A stretch of 64,000 nt of DNA from contig NZ_JTKH01000024.1 in assembly GCF_000827885.1 (NCBI RefSeq), forward strand, positions 620,001 through 684,000, written 5' to 3'. A program made the position numbers and the translations under genes. The stretch is from Vibrio renipiscarius. GTDB taxonomy: Bacteria > Pseudomonadota > Gammaproteobacteria > Enterobacterales > Vibrionaceae. Below are positions 18,960 through 28,701 of the stretch, in pieces (the stretch's first letter is position 1; each line of letters starts with the position of its first letter). Under the pieces are notes generated by a model. That model did not search any database, was not told the origin of the DNA, and was given only the letters and a program-made list of their open reading frames with translations.

Positions 18960-19871
18960 CTAAGCAAGGAATGTAAGCGCATCCCACAATTCTTCATTTA
19001 TGATCTCTATTTTATGACCTTCTTCTCGAAACGTTAACACAGACTCAATCTTCCTACCGTAGCTCATAAATCGCCAATCTCTACTCGCAACAGCCCCGAG
19101 AACTAGAATATCTAATCCTTTAGCGACATTTTTCTTGACCTCTACACCTTGCTCGATAGCTTTTTGCTCTTGAGCTTTTCTTGATCCACTTAGAAATTTT
19201 CCTGTGAAACAGATTTTTTTACCATTCAGACAAATACGACCATCATGTGTTGTTGAAAAATCAGCAGACATACCATAGGCAAGACCAGTTTCTAAAAGCG
19301 ACTGCCCTGATATAGCCTTAATTAAGCTCAATAAATCTTTACGCTCTTCCTCATCAACAATCCCATCAGCTAATATCGTGTCTAAACGTTTCTTTATCGC
19401 ATTCGCTGGCCATTTACTAATTAGATTTTCATCTTTGTTCAGTAAAGAGGTTAGTTTTTCTATTTCAGTATCACATAGTGTGTCGTCGGCACTTATTCCA
19501 CTCAAAAAGCCGAGTAAATGATTCACCGTTCCTTCATAACCGAAATCGTCGATTTGCCCATACGTCAATACGTCTTGCAGCATTTCCTGTATATCTTCTA
19601 ACTCTGATGTAGTGATAACGCCATCTTCCAATATGTCTTCAATTTGTTCATGAATATCTACAAAATCACCATCTTTCAGATCGAAGGCATCGTTATCTTT
19701 CCATGCCCTCAAATACACTTCTTCTAGATCGGTCAGACATTTATCGGCATGGATACCATCAAGTATTCCTTTAAGAGTTAAAATCGCTTTGGCTTTATTT
19801 TTTTTATAGTTAAATGAAATATTGAATGGCTGCCCATTGCAATCCAAAGTAGCTTCCAATTCTGTCGTCAT
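18960..19871 (-). CDS. BRCT-domain protein with acidic helical N-terminus
   Basis: A 303-aa protein. The C-terminal part (about 215-300) is a BRCT domain of the DNA-ligase/exonuclease type: GKKICFTGKFLSGSRKAQEQ, then a GVEVKKNVAKGLDILVLG stretch and a final ELWDALTFL. The N-terminal 210 residues are acidic and helical, with repeated DGxIxxxE-like segments (DGVITTSELEDI, DGIVDEEERKDL) recalling TerB-like or EF-hand-like helices. I start at 19871 (MTTELEATL), where GGGG precedes the ATG; a GTG nine codons upstream is possible. Role unknown; BRCT domains usually bind phosphoproteins or DNA ends. Confidence 0.72.
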   Translation of the reverse strand: MTTELEATLDCNGQPFNISFNYKKNKAKAILTLKGILDGIHADKCLTDLEEVYLRAWKDNDAFDLKDGDFVDIHEQIEDILEDGVITTSELEDIQEMLQDVLTYGQIDDFGYEGTVNHLLGFLSGISADDTLCDTEIEKLTSLLNKDENLISKWPANAIKKRLDTILADGIVDEEERKDLLSLIKAISGQSLLETGLAYGMSADFSTTHDGRICLNGKKICFTGKFLSGSRKAQEQKAIEQGVEVKKNVAKGLDILVLGAVASRDWRFMSYGRKIESVLTFREEGHKIEIINEELWDALTFLA

Positions 19872-20049
19872 CTCAAAAACCCCATCAATAGTAAACACAA
19901 TGCATAACTATTAACGCAGGACTTTAAACGTATCAATTAGATTTAATGGCATTTGCAACAAAGCTAACAGTTTGTCGTTCTGTTTAATTGAAATGATTTT
20001 TACATACCCAATCTAAAGACTGTAAATAAGCTACCCATAAACGAGTTAT

Positions 20050-20862
20050 TTATGACGTCAGTTCACTGATGGCGAATTGAATCTCTTCCGACGAAAACCC
20101 TTTGCGGCTTAGCATTGCATACGCTTTGCTGCGCTCTTTATGCACGCTTAAGTCGTAAGATTTTTTCTCTAATTGCTCTAAACAGCTGCTGTAAAAATCA
20201 ATCTGCTCTGAATTGGCTAGCTTCTCAACGAGGGCATCAAGGTCAGTAATATCGATCTTGCGTTGACGCAATTCTTGGCGAATCACGGTCATCCCCTTCC
20301 CTTTACGGGCGTATTTCAGTACTTCTTTTTCTAGATCGGCTTTTTCCGCTTTGATCTCAAGGTTGGTTTGCAATTGAGGAAAACAAGGATGCTGTTTAAT
20401 CGCTTCATTGACTTGAGCGTAGCTAAAGCCTCTTTTTTGCAAAGTGGCGACAAGCTTTTCTTTACTCATATTGAACGCTTGGTAGTAACCGTTGACTCGG
20501 TCGTTCAAAATCGTCTGCTCATCAATACGCAGTTCATCTTTTACCTTTGCCACCGCGGCGCGAATTACCGTGTCGTCCAACCCTTTCTTTTTGAGTTTTT
20601 CTAAAATGTACCCACTGCCGTATTCATTAAAATATGCACGCTCAGCGAATTTTTCAGCAAACTCATTATCGGATTTCAGATAACCAAAACCACGCAGCTT
20701 CTCTAACGTATCGGCGATCCATTCTTCATTATCGGTTTTAACGCGGAGTTTAGACAGTAGCTCACTTTCCGTCAGATCTTTTTGACCTAAATGCCACAAC
20801 GCGGAGTTCATGACGCTTTCAATACGTGTGGCTTTTTTCACTCGGTTTTCTTCAGGATGCAC
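20050..20862 (-). CDS. RecX-like regulatory protein, long form
   Basis: A 270-aa protein with RecX-family triple-helix repeats: SALWHLGQKDLTESELLSKL, LEKLRGFGYLKSDNEFAEKF, GSGYILEKLKKKGLDDTVI, then a second series with MSKEKLVATLQKRGFSYAQV and AYAMLSRKGFSSEEIQFAI. Classical RecX modulates RecA filaments and is about 150 aa, encoded beside recA. This one is nearly twice that length and has no recA nearby, so a diverged paralogue is likely. The start is a GTG at 20862 with GAGG eight bases upstream. RecA interaction is inference. Confidence 0.65.
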   Translation of the reverse strand: MHPEENRVKKATRIESVMNSALWHLGQKDLTESELLSKLRVKTDNEEWIADTLEKLRGFGYLKSDNEFAEKFAERAYFNEYGSGYILEKLKKKGLDDTVIRAAVAKVKDELRIDEQTILNDRVNGYYQAFNMSKEKLVATLQKRGFSYAQVNEAIKQHPCFPQLQTNLEIKAEKADLEKEVLKYARKGKGMTVIRQELRQRKIDITDLDALVEKLANSEQIDFYSSCLEQLEKKSYDLSVHKERSKAYAMLSRKGFSSEEIQFAISELTS

Positions 20863-20952
20863 GCTTTGGCCTCGTTGTCAGGAAATGCATTAACGAGTTT
20901 ACACTAATCTTATGTTTTTCTGGCGACTCTCTTAACCAAAGATATATTCTGA

Positions 20953-21306
20953 TTATTGGCCCAAAGAGCGCCAGTCTGTCAGCTTTAGCTGTTTACGTCT
21001 GATGAAGTAAAAAATGGCCATGCATAGCCCAAATAAAAGACCGCCAATTAATGCCATATAGACCGCTTCAAGCACCGGTTTACCTTCCGCGCGCCACGTC
21101 ATAAACCAGCTGATCAAGCCCCAAATCGGCGCAAAAATCATCATAGAAATAAAACAATTATTCAGAAATGTTTGGTAGTACGGCGGAGGAAAGCGTAAAC
21201 CGATACTACGCAATAATTTCGCCATTGGTGGATTGAAATTGGATGGCCAAACGCCTTTATGACTCAACTCTTGATGGGCCAATTTTAGCTTGGTTTCATA
21301 ATCCAT
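20953..21306 (-). CDS. small membrane protein (DUF6404-like)
   Basis: A 117-aa protein starting MDYETKLKLAHQELSHKGVW. The soluble N-terminal 45 residues (ending SIGLRFPPPYYQTF) are followed by two membrane helices, FISMMIFAPIWGLISWFMTW and AVYMALIGGLLFGLCMAIFY, and a basic tail. AAGGAG lies seven bases before this ATG; the open frame extends 15 codons upstream without a ribosome site. The pattern agrees with the Vibrio DUF6404 family as I recall it. Function unknown. Confidence 0.68.
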   Translation of the reverse strand: MDYETKLKLAHQELSHKGVWPSNFNPPMAKLLRSIGLRFPPPYYQTFLNNCFISMMIFAPIWGLISWFMTWRAEGKPVLEAVYMALIGGLLFGLCMAIFYFIRRKQLKLTDWRSLGQ

Positions 21307-21392
21307 ACGCTGACTCCTTAACTTCCATGTTGACGCGAACCGCTCAGTCACCAGCTAGTACAAAAGCGTACGTGCCGGCAACGCCCCAGCAC

Positions 21393-21872
21393 TTACTTAT
21401 TCGGCAGCTGGGTATGGTCAAAACACTGTCTAGTGACTAAACCCCATTTATCATCCTGGTATTGATCTTCAGCATAATCTCCAGACGTGTAGTCACTCAC
21501 AACGTCCCGCCAAAATTTAACCGCATGATCGGCTCCGGCAACTTGTTTAATTTCCCATGAGCCCTTTAGACGCTCAAAAAGAGTGGAGATGAACTGTTTT
21601 CCAACTTTGTTTTTACGAAAGTATGGCACAACATAGAAATCACAAATCTCAAATTCATGTGGGGATTTTTCTTCTATCGCAGTAAGGGCCGCTGGGATTC
21701 CCTCAAGATAGAGTAAGTATCCCGTCACGTTGTTGGCAATTTTAGGGTATATCTCAAACAAGCCATTTTCATCTGGCTTATCATCAATGATCTTGGAAAA
21801 TTCGGCCGCATAACCTTGGTATAGATTTGCATAGGCCTGTTTATTACTACTATCGACCGTCACTATTTTCAT
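21393..21872 (-). CDS. GNAT-family N-acetyltransferase
   Basis: A 159-aa protein with a GNAT core. The FEICDFYVVPYFRKNKVGKQFISTLFERLKG stretch (about 72-103) has the strand and the acetyl-CoA loop in the Q/RxxGxG/A position, here RKNKVGKQ, followed by a helix. A C-terminal AVKFWRDVV matches the usual end strand and helix. The ATG at 21872 is preceded by AGAGAAG. It stands alone between small unrelated genes; the substrate cannot be told. Confidence 0.75.
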   Translation of the reverse strand: MKIVTVDSSNKQAYANLYQGYAAEFSKIIDDKPDENGLFEIYPKIANNVTGYLLYLEGIPAALTAIEEKSPHEFEICDFYVVPYFRKNKVGKQFISTLFERLKGSWEIKQVAGADHAVKFWRDVVSDYTSGDYAEDQYQDDKWGLVTRQCFDHTQLPNK

Positions 21873-22103
21873 CAATTCTTCTCTCTACTGTGAACGACAC
21901 CTTCGATCTTATGCTAGCACGTCTCCAGTCCACCGATGAGATGAATTTGGATGAGCAGAAAGAGAATGATAAAGGAGGCCAGAAGCAGGTAATGAGTTAA
22001 CTTTGTGAATCTTGGATTTTTAATCGTTTTTACATCAGTGAGAGAGATGACTGCAAAGTGGTAATCGACTCGTTGAGCCGCCCTAAAAGCGGGATGGCAG
22101 GCC

Positions 22104-22137
22104 AAAAATCGTATTATTGCTACATAATACGATTTTT
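22104..22137. terminator. bidirectional terminator
   Basis: A 14-bp stem aaaaatcgtattat/ataatacgattttt with a six-base loop. It lies 23 bp past the end of the DUF4282 gene on the minus strand. Confidence 0.75.
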
Positions 22138-22159
22138 CTTTCTATTCCATTAGAAAAGA

Positions 22160-22420
22160 TCAGTTCTTTTCTACATCTGATTTGTTAGCCATTTTTTGAA
22201 GATTTTCATTAATCTTAAATAGCACAATCATAAGTTCACACCAGATTCTTGCACCAATTGCACCACCAACAATCATCGCTAATCCAGCTAGAATATTAGG
22301 TTGGTAACCTGCAAACATGGTGGATAAACCTGAAATAAGAACAGCGACCAATAACAACCAATACACGATAGTAATGATTTTCGGCGTTAACATTGAATCA
22401 AAAAAGAAAACACTTTTCAT
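22160..22420 (-). CDS. DUF4282-family small membrane protein
   Basis: An 86-aa protein starting MKSVFFFDSMLTPKIITIVY, the typical opening of DUF4282 proteins. Two hydrophobic helices follow (IVYWLLLVAVLISGLSTMF and ILAGLAMIVGGAIGARIWCE), then an ELxIVLFKINENL helix. GGAAG lies nine bases before the chosen ATG; six further codons upstream are in frame. Function unknown. Confidence 0.75.
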   Translation of the reverse strand: MKSVFFFDSMLTPKIITIVYWLLLVAVLISGLSTMFAGYQPNILAGLAMIVGGAIGARIWCELMIVLFKINENLQKMANKSDVEKN

Positions 22421-22680
22421 TTCTACAACTTCCATCAATAGTTAAAGATAACAAGCTAAAAAGCCGGTTTGTAATCAACAGAATAATTACGAGCAATGTT
22501 ATATTCCAATTCACAACAACTGACCACATCTAGTGTACACGATTGATTTAATTGATAAATAAATTAGAATAACGCCGCATTTTTCATTTTCAATCAGAGT
22601 ATAACTAAGCCAGAGGCCGACATAATATCCTGAGTAGATGAGTGATAAGCACGAATGCCCAATCGATTGATGGCAATAAG

Positions 22681-22703
22681 AAAAAAGCGCCCGAAGGCGC
22701 TTC
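22681..22703 (-). terminator. terminator of the phosphodiester glycosidase-family gene
   Basis: Stem aagcgcc/ggcgctt with a cgaa loop and A residues on the left that become the T tail on the minus strand. It starts 22 bp after the stop at 22725. Confidence 0.75.
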
Positions 22704-22724
22704 ACTATCTATTTTGAACAGACT

Positions 22725-24302
22725 TTAGCGAGTAAAGATAATCGCGTCAGAGACTTCCCTTTCATTGGCATCAGATGAAGAACCGGTTCGTTGACCGTCG
22801 ATCACCATCATCGATGAACCACCACCATCAAGGTTGATGGCATTCTTAGTACCCAGAGCTTCCATGACGACCGCAACATCAGTAATGCTTGCACCTTCCG
22901 TTTCAGTTGGCGCACGGCCATACACGACCGCAGCGTACAAGATGTTATTGTCGGTCACACCAAGTGCTGTGCGCGGGTGACGACGCAGTACCCATCCATT
23001 GTAAAACCCTTCACGGTTTTCCATCGCTCCGCTAACGCCTAGGCCATCATCATCTTGAGAGCCGGCATGATCGCCCGTTGATGGGTAAGGGTTAAAACCT
23101 TGCGTATTACGCGAAGCAATATCAATCGCGAAATTGGTGACAAGACTTGGGCCCGCGTTGAGCATGGAAACGCCTTTACGTAATTGAACCTCTTCACCAT
23201 CAACCACGACTTTGCTCGTAAGGGTGAGCTTATCGCCAAGCTTCACGTCCAGCGCAGAATCACCGGTCAATTGCACGTAGCTAAAACCAGCATTAATCAC
23301 ACTGCCACGCTGAGTGAACATTTCGATCACTTTGCCGTTAGAGTCAATGACGATCTCTTGGCCTTCACCTTGCGGAGTTTTTGCTGCATAAGCAGAATTG
23401 TAAATGATGATTTCGCTATCATCAGTACAGACGAAGTCATGGATCGCCTCAGTAGACGGTGTATCACCGAAACCACCACAATTGAGGATCACGCCGGGTT
23501 TGCGGTTAATCCCATCAATTCGAACGATATTTCCGTTGAGGTTAAGCTGAACTTCCGTCGTAACGGAATTGCCAATCGACACTTTAGAGTGCAGACCTGA
23601 GTTATCGATGATCAGAACTGGTCGCTGATTCGCCGCCTCTCGCAGCAATTGCCCATCTTTTACATACAATCCAGCAGGCGCGCCCAAATCACCCACTTGG
23701 TCGTTAAAAGCAAAGAAGCCCCCATTGATGGCGGCTAACGCTTGATTGCGCTCGGCCATACTTGATACGGTTTCAGCCGTGGTAATTTTATCGTTGGCAA
23801 GAATACTGGCGACTTTGCCTTGGTATTGGTTCAAATCAACGCGCAACACGCTAATGTCGAATGGGCCTTTGGTGTTATAGCCGTCTTGTGCAGAAAATCT
23901 TGGTGAAAAGTTCAGTCCATGCGCTTTCAATGCCTTAGCTTGCTCTGCCGCGGCATCAGACGATTCGAAGCCTCTCAAACGAAGGATTTTCCCCATGGCT
24001 TGACCATTAGGCGCCGCTTCGGGCGCGGCTTCAAGCGTGTATTGAAGTTTCAGGTCTTCTAATTTTGATGAGTAATCCTTAATGGTTACCTCATTCAAGA
24101 TGCCACTTGAGAGTAGGAATTCTTCGGCCTGAGAAGATCCGCGTTTAATATCATAATAGTCAACACCTTTAACAAGCGATTGGTGCTCGACGGTTTGAGG
24201 TAACTCAGAGCCGCCAATGCCTAAATCGGGTACATTCCACTGCGCAGCATAAGCTCCAAATGCAGTGCTAGAAATAAGCACGGCAAGTAGCGTTTTTTTC
24301 AT
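22725..24302 (-). CDS. secreted phosphodiester glycosidase-family protein (NAGPA domain)
   Basis: A 525-aa exported protein. The leader is MKKTLLAVLISSTAFGAYA. The C-terminal half (about 185-525) is a NAGPA/phosphodiester glycosidase domain: AAINGGFFAFND near its start, RRHPRTALGVTDNNILYAAV, and the end motif NAINLDGGGSSMMVIDG. A SPOR-like repeat may lie at about 105-150 (GKILRLRGFESSDAAAEQAKAL). Family members include the human uncovering enzyme and bacterial wall-associated proteins, but the substrate here is unknown. The ATG at 24302 has agag nine bases upstream and is preferred over 24311. Confidence 0.8.
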   Translation of the reverse strand: MKKTLLAVLISSTAFGAYAAQWNVPDLGIGGSELPQTVEHQSLVKGVDYYDIKRGSSQAEEFLLSSGILNEVTIKDYSSKLEDLKLQYTLEAAPEAAPNGQAMGKILRLRGFESSDAAAEQAKALKAHGLNFSPRFSAQDGYNTKGPFDISVLRVDLNQYQGKVASILANDKITTAETVSSMAERNQALAAINGGFFAFNDQVGDLGAPAGLYVKDGQLLREAANQRPVLIIDNSGLHSKVSIGNSVTTEVQLNLNGNIVRIDGINRKPGVILNCGGFGDTPSTEAIHDFVCTDDSEIIIYNSAYAAKTPQGEGQEIVIDSNGKVIEMFTQRGSVINAGFSYVQLTGDSALDVKLGDKLTLTSKVVVDGEEVQLRKGVSMLNAGPSLVTNFAIDIASRNTQGFNPYPSTGDHAGSQDDDGLGVSGAMENREGFYNGWVLRRHPRTALGVTDNNILYAAVVYGRAPTETEGASITDVAVVMEALGTKNAINLDGGGSSMMVIDGQRTGSSSDANEREVSDAIIFTR

Positions 24303-24664
24303 TATTTTCATCTCTTTTATTTCACGGATGAAAATAAGTGTATAAGCGGAGAATTATAGTGTCTGTGCGAAAACTCACACGCTTTCAGCATGTGACTCAT
24401 TAAATGTGAAGCAACCTCTAAGTTTTAGTGCATCTAATGTTAGTTCACTTAATAGAACCCACTCCGCCCCCCTCATCACATAGAAATCAAACACTTAAAC
24501 AAGCACGAAACATCTCGCTTCTTAAATATGAATGATTACTCTTCTTTGGCTGACATTATTGGTACCAAAGGCAACATAAATGGAAGATAACAACATCATT
24601 CATCTTCTATTCAGTTATGCCGCGCTATATTGGCACCAACCTCAACACACAATAGAAAATAATA
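24303..24664. other. divergent intergenic region
   Basis: 362 bp, A+T-rich, between the outward-facing phosphodiester glycosidase-family and YgiW-like genes. It must carry both promoters. I see no gene or clear operator. Confidence 0.4.
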
Positions 24665-25051
24665 ATGAAAACGAAACTACTGATTACAACTCTTGCTCTT
24701 GCGGCTTCAACCTCTGCGTTTGCACAAGGTTTTAACACGGCACAAAACGCTTCTGGTTTTAAAGGCCCAACTCAAACCATCTCAACGGTTCAACAAGTCC
24801 TTAGTGCTGACGTATTTAATGATGACATGCCGGTCACGCTAACCGGTAATATCAAGGCTTCGCTGGGTGGTGAAATGTATCTCTTTACCGATGCAACAGG
24901 CGAAATCACCGTTGAAATCGATCACGACAAATGGTTAAACCAAACGGCGACGCCTGAAACAAAAGTGCAGCTGATCGGTGAAATTGATAAAGAGAAGTCA
25001 GGCACTAAAGTTGATACAAAAATTGATGTGGATACGCTGCGAGTTTTGTAA
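24665..25051 (+). CDS. YgiW/YdeI-family periplasmic OB-fold stress protein
   Basis: A 128-aa protein. The leader MKTKLLITTLALAASTSAFA is followed by QGFNTAQNASGFKGP and a BOF-type OB-fold (about 40-128): VTLTGNIKASLGGEMYLFTD, GEITVEIDHDKW, KVQLIGEIDKEKSGTKVDTKIDVDTLRV. This is the pattern of YgiW/YdeI/OmdA proteins, which are periplasmic and linked to peroxide, cadmium and antimicrobial-peptide tolerance. A catalase gene follows convergently, which fits an oxidative-stress setting but does not prove it. Confidence 0.85.
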   Translation: MKTKLLITTLALAASTSAFAQGFNTAQNASGFKGPTQTISTVQQVLSADVFNDDMPVTLTGNIKASLGGEMYLFTDATGEITVEIDHDKWLNQTATPETKVQLIGEIDKEKSGTKVDTKIDVDTLRVL

Positions 25052-25065
25052 GTCATCCTAAAACA

Positions 25066-25092
25066 GAAAAAAGGCGCTATTAGCGCCTTTTC
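25066..25092. terminator. bidirectional terminator
   Basis: The inverted repeat aaaggcgcta/tagcgccttt is flanked by an A run and a T run. It serves the convergent YgiW-like gene and the catalase gene. Confidence 0.85.
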
Positions 25093-25119
25093 GTTTATTC
25101 AGAAGTTATCTGCTTCGCA

Positions 25120-26550
25120 TTACATGCCAAGCGCGAGTTTCAAGCCTTCACCATACGCTTCGTCCGCTTGGTAAGCGTGGTCAATGTGACGCTGCTTGAT
25201 GAACGCCGGCACACCGTCCATTGCGCGAGCGGTGTTATCAAACAACACTTGTTGTTGCTCTGCCGTCATTAGACGGAACAAATCACCCGCTTGGCTAAAG
25301 TAATCTTCATCAACACGGTGGTCATAGTTCGCACCTTGACCATTGATACGTAGTGGCGGCTCAGAGAAATCTGGCTGTTCTGCCCACTCTTGTTGCGAGT
25401 TTGGCTCGTAACCAATCGTTGAACCAAAGTTGCTATCAACACGCATTGCACCATCGCGGTGGTAGCTGTGTACTGGGCAACGTGGCGCGTTAACCGGAAT
25501 TTGGTGATGATTAACACCCAAACGGTAGCGCTGAGCGTCGCCATAAGCAAACAAACGACCTTGCAACATTTTGTCTGGAGAGAAACTGATGCCAGGAACC
25601 ACGGCAGCAGGGTTAAATGCTGACTGCTCGACTTCTGCAAAGAAGTTTTCAGGATTACGGTTTAGCTCGAATTCACCCACAGGGATCAATGGGTAATCTT
25701 TTTGTGACCATACGCGAGTCAAATCAAACGGGTTGAAGCTCACTTCGTCGGCTTCAAGCTCTGGCATGATCTGTACGTACATTTTCCATTTAGGGAAGTC
25801 TTTACCTTCAATCGCTTCATACAAGTCACGGTGATGACTTTCACGATCTTTACCACAGATGCTCTCTGCTTCTTGGTCGGTAATATTTTTGATGCCTTGC
25901 TGAGTTTTAAAGTGGAATTTAACCCAGTAACGCTCGTTATTCGCGTTGATGAAACTAAACGTGTGGCTACCAAAACCATGCATGTGACGGTAAGACGCGG
26001 GGATACCACGATCACTCATCACGATGGTGACTTGGTGGAAAGCTTCTGGCAATGATGTCCAAAAATCCCAGTTGTTGGTTGAGCTGCGCATATTGGTGCG
26101 CGGATCACGCTTAACCGCATGGTTAAGGTCCGGGAATTTTAGTGGGTCGCGCAGGAAGAAAACGGGTGTGTTGTTACCAACCAAGTCCCAGTTGCCTTCT
26201 TCTGTGTAGAATTTTAGCGCAAAGCCGCGGATATCACGCTCGGCATCCGCCGCACCGCGTTCACCAGCAACGGTGGTAAAACGCGCAAACATTTCCGTTT
26301 TTTTGCCGATTTCAGAAAAGATTTTCGCACGGCTGAATTGGCTAATGTCGTGAGTGACCGTAAAAGTACCGTAAGCACCTGACCCTTTGGCGTGCATACG
26401 ACGCTCAGGGATCACTTCACGGTCAAAATGTGCCAGTTTTTCCAAAAACCAAACATCTTGAAGCAATTGTGGGCCGCGTGGGCCAGCGGTCATTACATTT
26501 TGGTTATGGGCAACCGGACAACCAGCAGCAGTGGTTAATTTCTTACTCAT
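25120..26550 (-). CDS. katA: catalase (small-subunit, clade 3 type)
   Basis: A 476-aa monofunctional haem catalase that converts hydrogen peroxide to water and oxygen. Visible landmarks are the distal histidine in [11 protein letters not shown] (about 53), [12 protein letters not shown], the catalytic Asn in [11 protein letters not shown] (about 126), and the proximal tyrosine in [15 protein letters not shown] (about 335). The length is that of small-subunit catalases. It has its own promoter region and is monocistronic. An OxyR site is expected upstream but I could not define one. The symbol is by similarity to KatA/KatB-type enzymes. Confidence 0.94.
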   Translation of the reverse strand: MSKKLTTAAGCPVAHNQNVMTAGPRGPQLLQDVWFLEKLAHFDREVIPERRMHAKGSGAYGTFTVTHDISQFSRAKIFSEIGKKTEMFARFTTVAGERGAADAERDIRGFALKFYTEEGNWDLVGNNTPVFFLRDPLKFPDLNHAVKRDPRTNMRSSTNNWDFWTSLPEAFHQVTIVMSDRGIPASYRHMHGFGSHTFSFINANNERYWVKFHFKTQQGIKNITDQEAESICGKDRESHHRDLYEAIEGKDFPKWKMYVQIMPELEADEVSFNPFDLTRVWSQKDYPLIPVGEFELNRNPENFFAEVEQSAFNPAAVVPGISFSPDKMLQGRLFAYGDAQRYRLGVNHHQIPVNAPRCPVHSYHRDGAMRVDSNFGSTIGYEPNSQQEWAEQPDFSEPPLRINGQGANYDHRVDEDYFSQAGDLFRLMTAEQQQVLFDNTARAMDGVPAFIKQRHIDHAYQADEAYGEGLKLALGM

Positions 26551-27304
26551 CGTATCTTCCTTCCAGAAATGATCATCGGATGTATTATTGGCTTGAGCCT
26601 TATTTTGATAAGCAGATTAGAGCGAAAAGTCACGTTTATAAAACCGCTTTTACTTATTAATTCAATAGGTTTTCACTATGGTTTAACCAATTGTTAAAAC
26701 AAGTATCGGGCGAGGTAAATAATATTCACCAGCGCCATAAAAACAGCAAGTGAGACAAGGTCTCATGTATTCGTCGCGATAAGCAGGTATAGGAGTGCAG
26801 TGACTGTCGAACTCATCCATTTCTTCATAAAAGCCAAGCATCCGAAACACTATTTTATCATTCAACAGAATGATGGGATTTATCGGTCCTTATTCCTAAT
26901 ATGGCACCAATAAACGACTATGTTTCGTATGACTTCATACCATAAGACAAAATGACTATTCATTTTGTGATCTGTTAAATAATTGAGTAAATACTCAGAT
27001 TAAATTTTTCATCCATCACGACAAAAAACTCTTATCCCTCTCAATTTTCATCATTTTATGCCGAGGCACGCCCCTACTTCGCTCAAAAATAACGCACTTG
27101 TCAATAATCGTAACTGGTCCGATCGGCACTCGGCAGTGGCAAAAGTGACAAAAACCCTGTATCCACGGGGCCTTGACGCTCGTTTAGAATATTTATTCCA
27201 CAAGATAAAAAATTTCTATGCGGTATTTGCGGATTTATTTGGTAGTCTTGGCAAATAAATTTTACACATTGCTCTGAATTTATTTTCAGTAGGGGTCTTT
27301 TCTT
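26551..27304. other. gene-free interval upstream of katA and the permease
   Basis: 754 bp, A+T-rich, with no credible gene; the short frames have no ribosome sites and unnatural composition. Small inverted repeats include TGAGTA-AA-TACTCA (26984-26997) and aaaatga-ctat-tcatttt (26949-26966). Both outward promoters, for katA and for the aromatic permease, must lie here. Confidence 0.4.
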
Positions 27305-28474
27305 TTGAATATGAAACTGTTTGGCAGTTCCTTAATCTTATCTGGAACTGCATTAGGCGCAGGAATGTTGGCCATTCCAATGGTATTGGCGCAGTTTGGC
27401 TTTTTTGTGAGTGCTGTTTTAATGGTCGTCATCTTCCTTGGGACCACATACTCCGCATTACTCTTAGCTGAAGCATGCACGAAAACCCAAGAAAGCACCG
27501 GCATGAGCAGCATTGCTTACTTCACGCTGGGTCGCAACGGTAAGCACTTTATTAACATTTTGTTCTACCTTTTGCTTGCCTGCCTACTGATCGCCTACAT
27601 CATCGGCATTGGTGATTTATTGCATACCATGCTGCTTGAAATCGGTTTTAATGTCTCACCGGTGATTGGCTATACCCTCTTCAGCTTGGCGATGGGTTTG
27701 GTGGTGGTTGCCGGTAAATCTTATATTGATAAGCTCAACCGCGGCCTGTTTATCCTGATGATCGTGATGCTATTTGTGGTGATATTTTCGTTGATGAACA
27801 ATATTCAATGGGATTACCTCAGCCAAGAAAGCAATTTCACCACCAGCGATGTGGTGCAATACAGTGCGGTTATCTTCACCAGTTTCGCTTCTATGGTCGT
27901 AATCCCATCACTGGTGAGCTACAACCAAGATGCCTCAGAAAAACAAATCCGCAATATGGTACTTCTGGGGTCCGTTATTCCTCTGGTCTGCTACCTGATC
28001 TGGCTATTTGCTGTGATTGGTAATTTAGGTGTGGAAGCGGTCAGCCAGTTTGAAAATATTTCTCAGCTGATTGCGGCATTTGGCGGCGAAGCAACCTTGC
28101 TGAAAAGCGTTGTGGCTATCTTCTCTGCATTGGCGTTAATCACGTCATACTTAGGCGTATCCATGGCGCTGTATGACCAAAACAAAGATGCAATCACCAG
28201 CAACACACCAGCGGCATATGGCTTAACGTTTGTCTTCCCTCTGGTACTGGCCACGCTGTTCTCTAACCAGTTTGTTAGCATGCTTGATTACGCAGGCATG
28301 GTGTTAGTGTTCTTAGCCATATGGGGCCCACTAGCGATGGTGGTAAAAGTGCGTCAACCTAACTTTGCCCATGCAAAGCTTGAACAAACCTACACCGCAG
28401 GTGGCGGGCAGCCAGCACTTGCCGCAACCTTTGTCTTTGGTGCACTGATCTTTGTTTCTTGGTTTATGGGCTAA
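27305..28474 (+). CDS. aromatic amino-acid permease (TyrP/Mtr family)
   Basis: A 389-aa inner-membrane permease of the hydroxy/aromatic amino-acid (HAAAP) family. The start has the family signature GSSLILSGTALGAGMLAIPM (about 8-27), followed by about 11 hydrophobic helices, with SYNQDASEKQIRNMVLLGS in a cytoplasmic loop. Known relatives import tyrosine or tryptophan by proton symport. Tyrosine versus tryptophan cannot be decided from the sequence. It is monocistronic, with a terminator 37 bp downstream. Confidence 0.88.
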   Translation: MNMKLFGSSLILSGTALGAGMLAIPMVLAQFGFFVSAVLMVVIFLGTTYSALLLAEACTKTQESTGMSSIAYFTLGRNGKHFINILFYLLLACLLIAYIIGIGDLLHTMLLEIGFNVSPVIGYTLFSLAMGLVVVAGKSYIDKLNRGLFILMIVMLFVVIFSLMNNIQWDYLSQESNFTTSDVVQYSAVIFTSFASMVVIPSLVSYNQDASEKQIRNMVLLGSVIPLVCYLIWLFAVIGNLGVEAVSQFENISQLIAAFGGEATLLKSVVAIFSALALITSYLGVSMALYDQNKDAITSNTPAAYGLTFVFPLVLATLFSNQFVSMLDYAGMVLVFLAIWGPLAMVVKVRQPNFAHAKLEQTYTAGGGQPALAATFVFGALIFVSWFMG

Positions 28475-28510
28475 CGTTTCGTTCAACTCCTTGCCAACAG
28501 CAAAATCAAC

Positions 28511-28539
28511 AAGAAGAGAGCCTTAATGGCTCTCTTCTT
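28511..28539. terminator. terminator after the aromatic permease gene
   Basis: A 12-bp stem aagaagagagcc/ggctctcttctt with loop ttaat. Confidence 0.8.
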
Positions 28540-28701
28540 TGTTTCTAACGATCGCAAAAACACCGCCCATCCCCGACTCAATCGTGAGCTGAATCACCCA
28601 ATCGAATAAACGCTCAACGGCATTCGATGGTTAGGACAAATGTCCTATTGCTCGGGCATTCATCGCTCTACTATCCCTGCGTTCTAAAAGGGATAGACGA
28701 A

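Noticed and set aside
18782..18976. 64-codon frame downstream of the GH3 gene
   Set aside because: It runs through a terminator hairpin and has no ribosome site.
21914..22105. 63-codon minus-strand frame with one hydrophobic stretch
   Set aside because: Its start lies inside the terminator hairpin of the previous gene and no ribosome site is present. The hydrophobic part alone is weak support.
26683..26865. 60-codon minus-strand frame upstream of katA
   Set aside because: No ribosome site, odd composition and no recognisable motif.
27058..27258. 66-codon frame upstream of the aromatic permease gene
   Set aside because: No ribosome site, no family likeness and composition like non-coding DNA.
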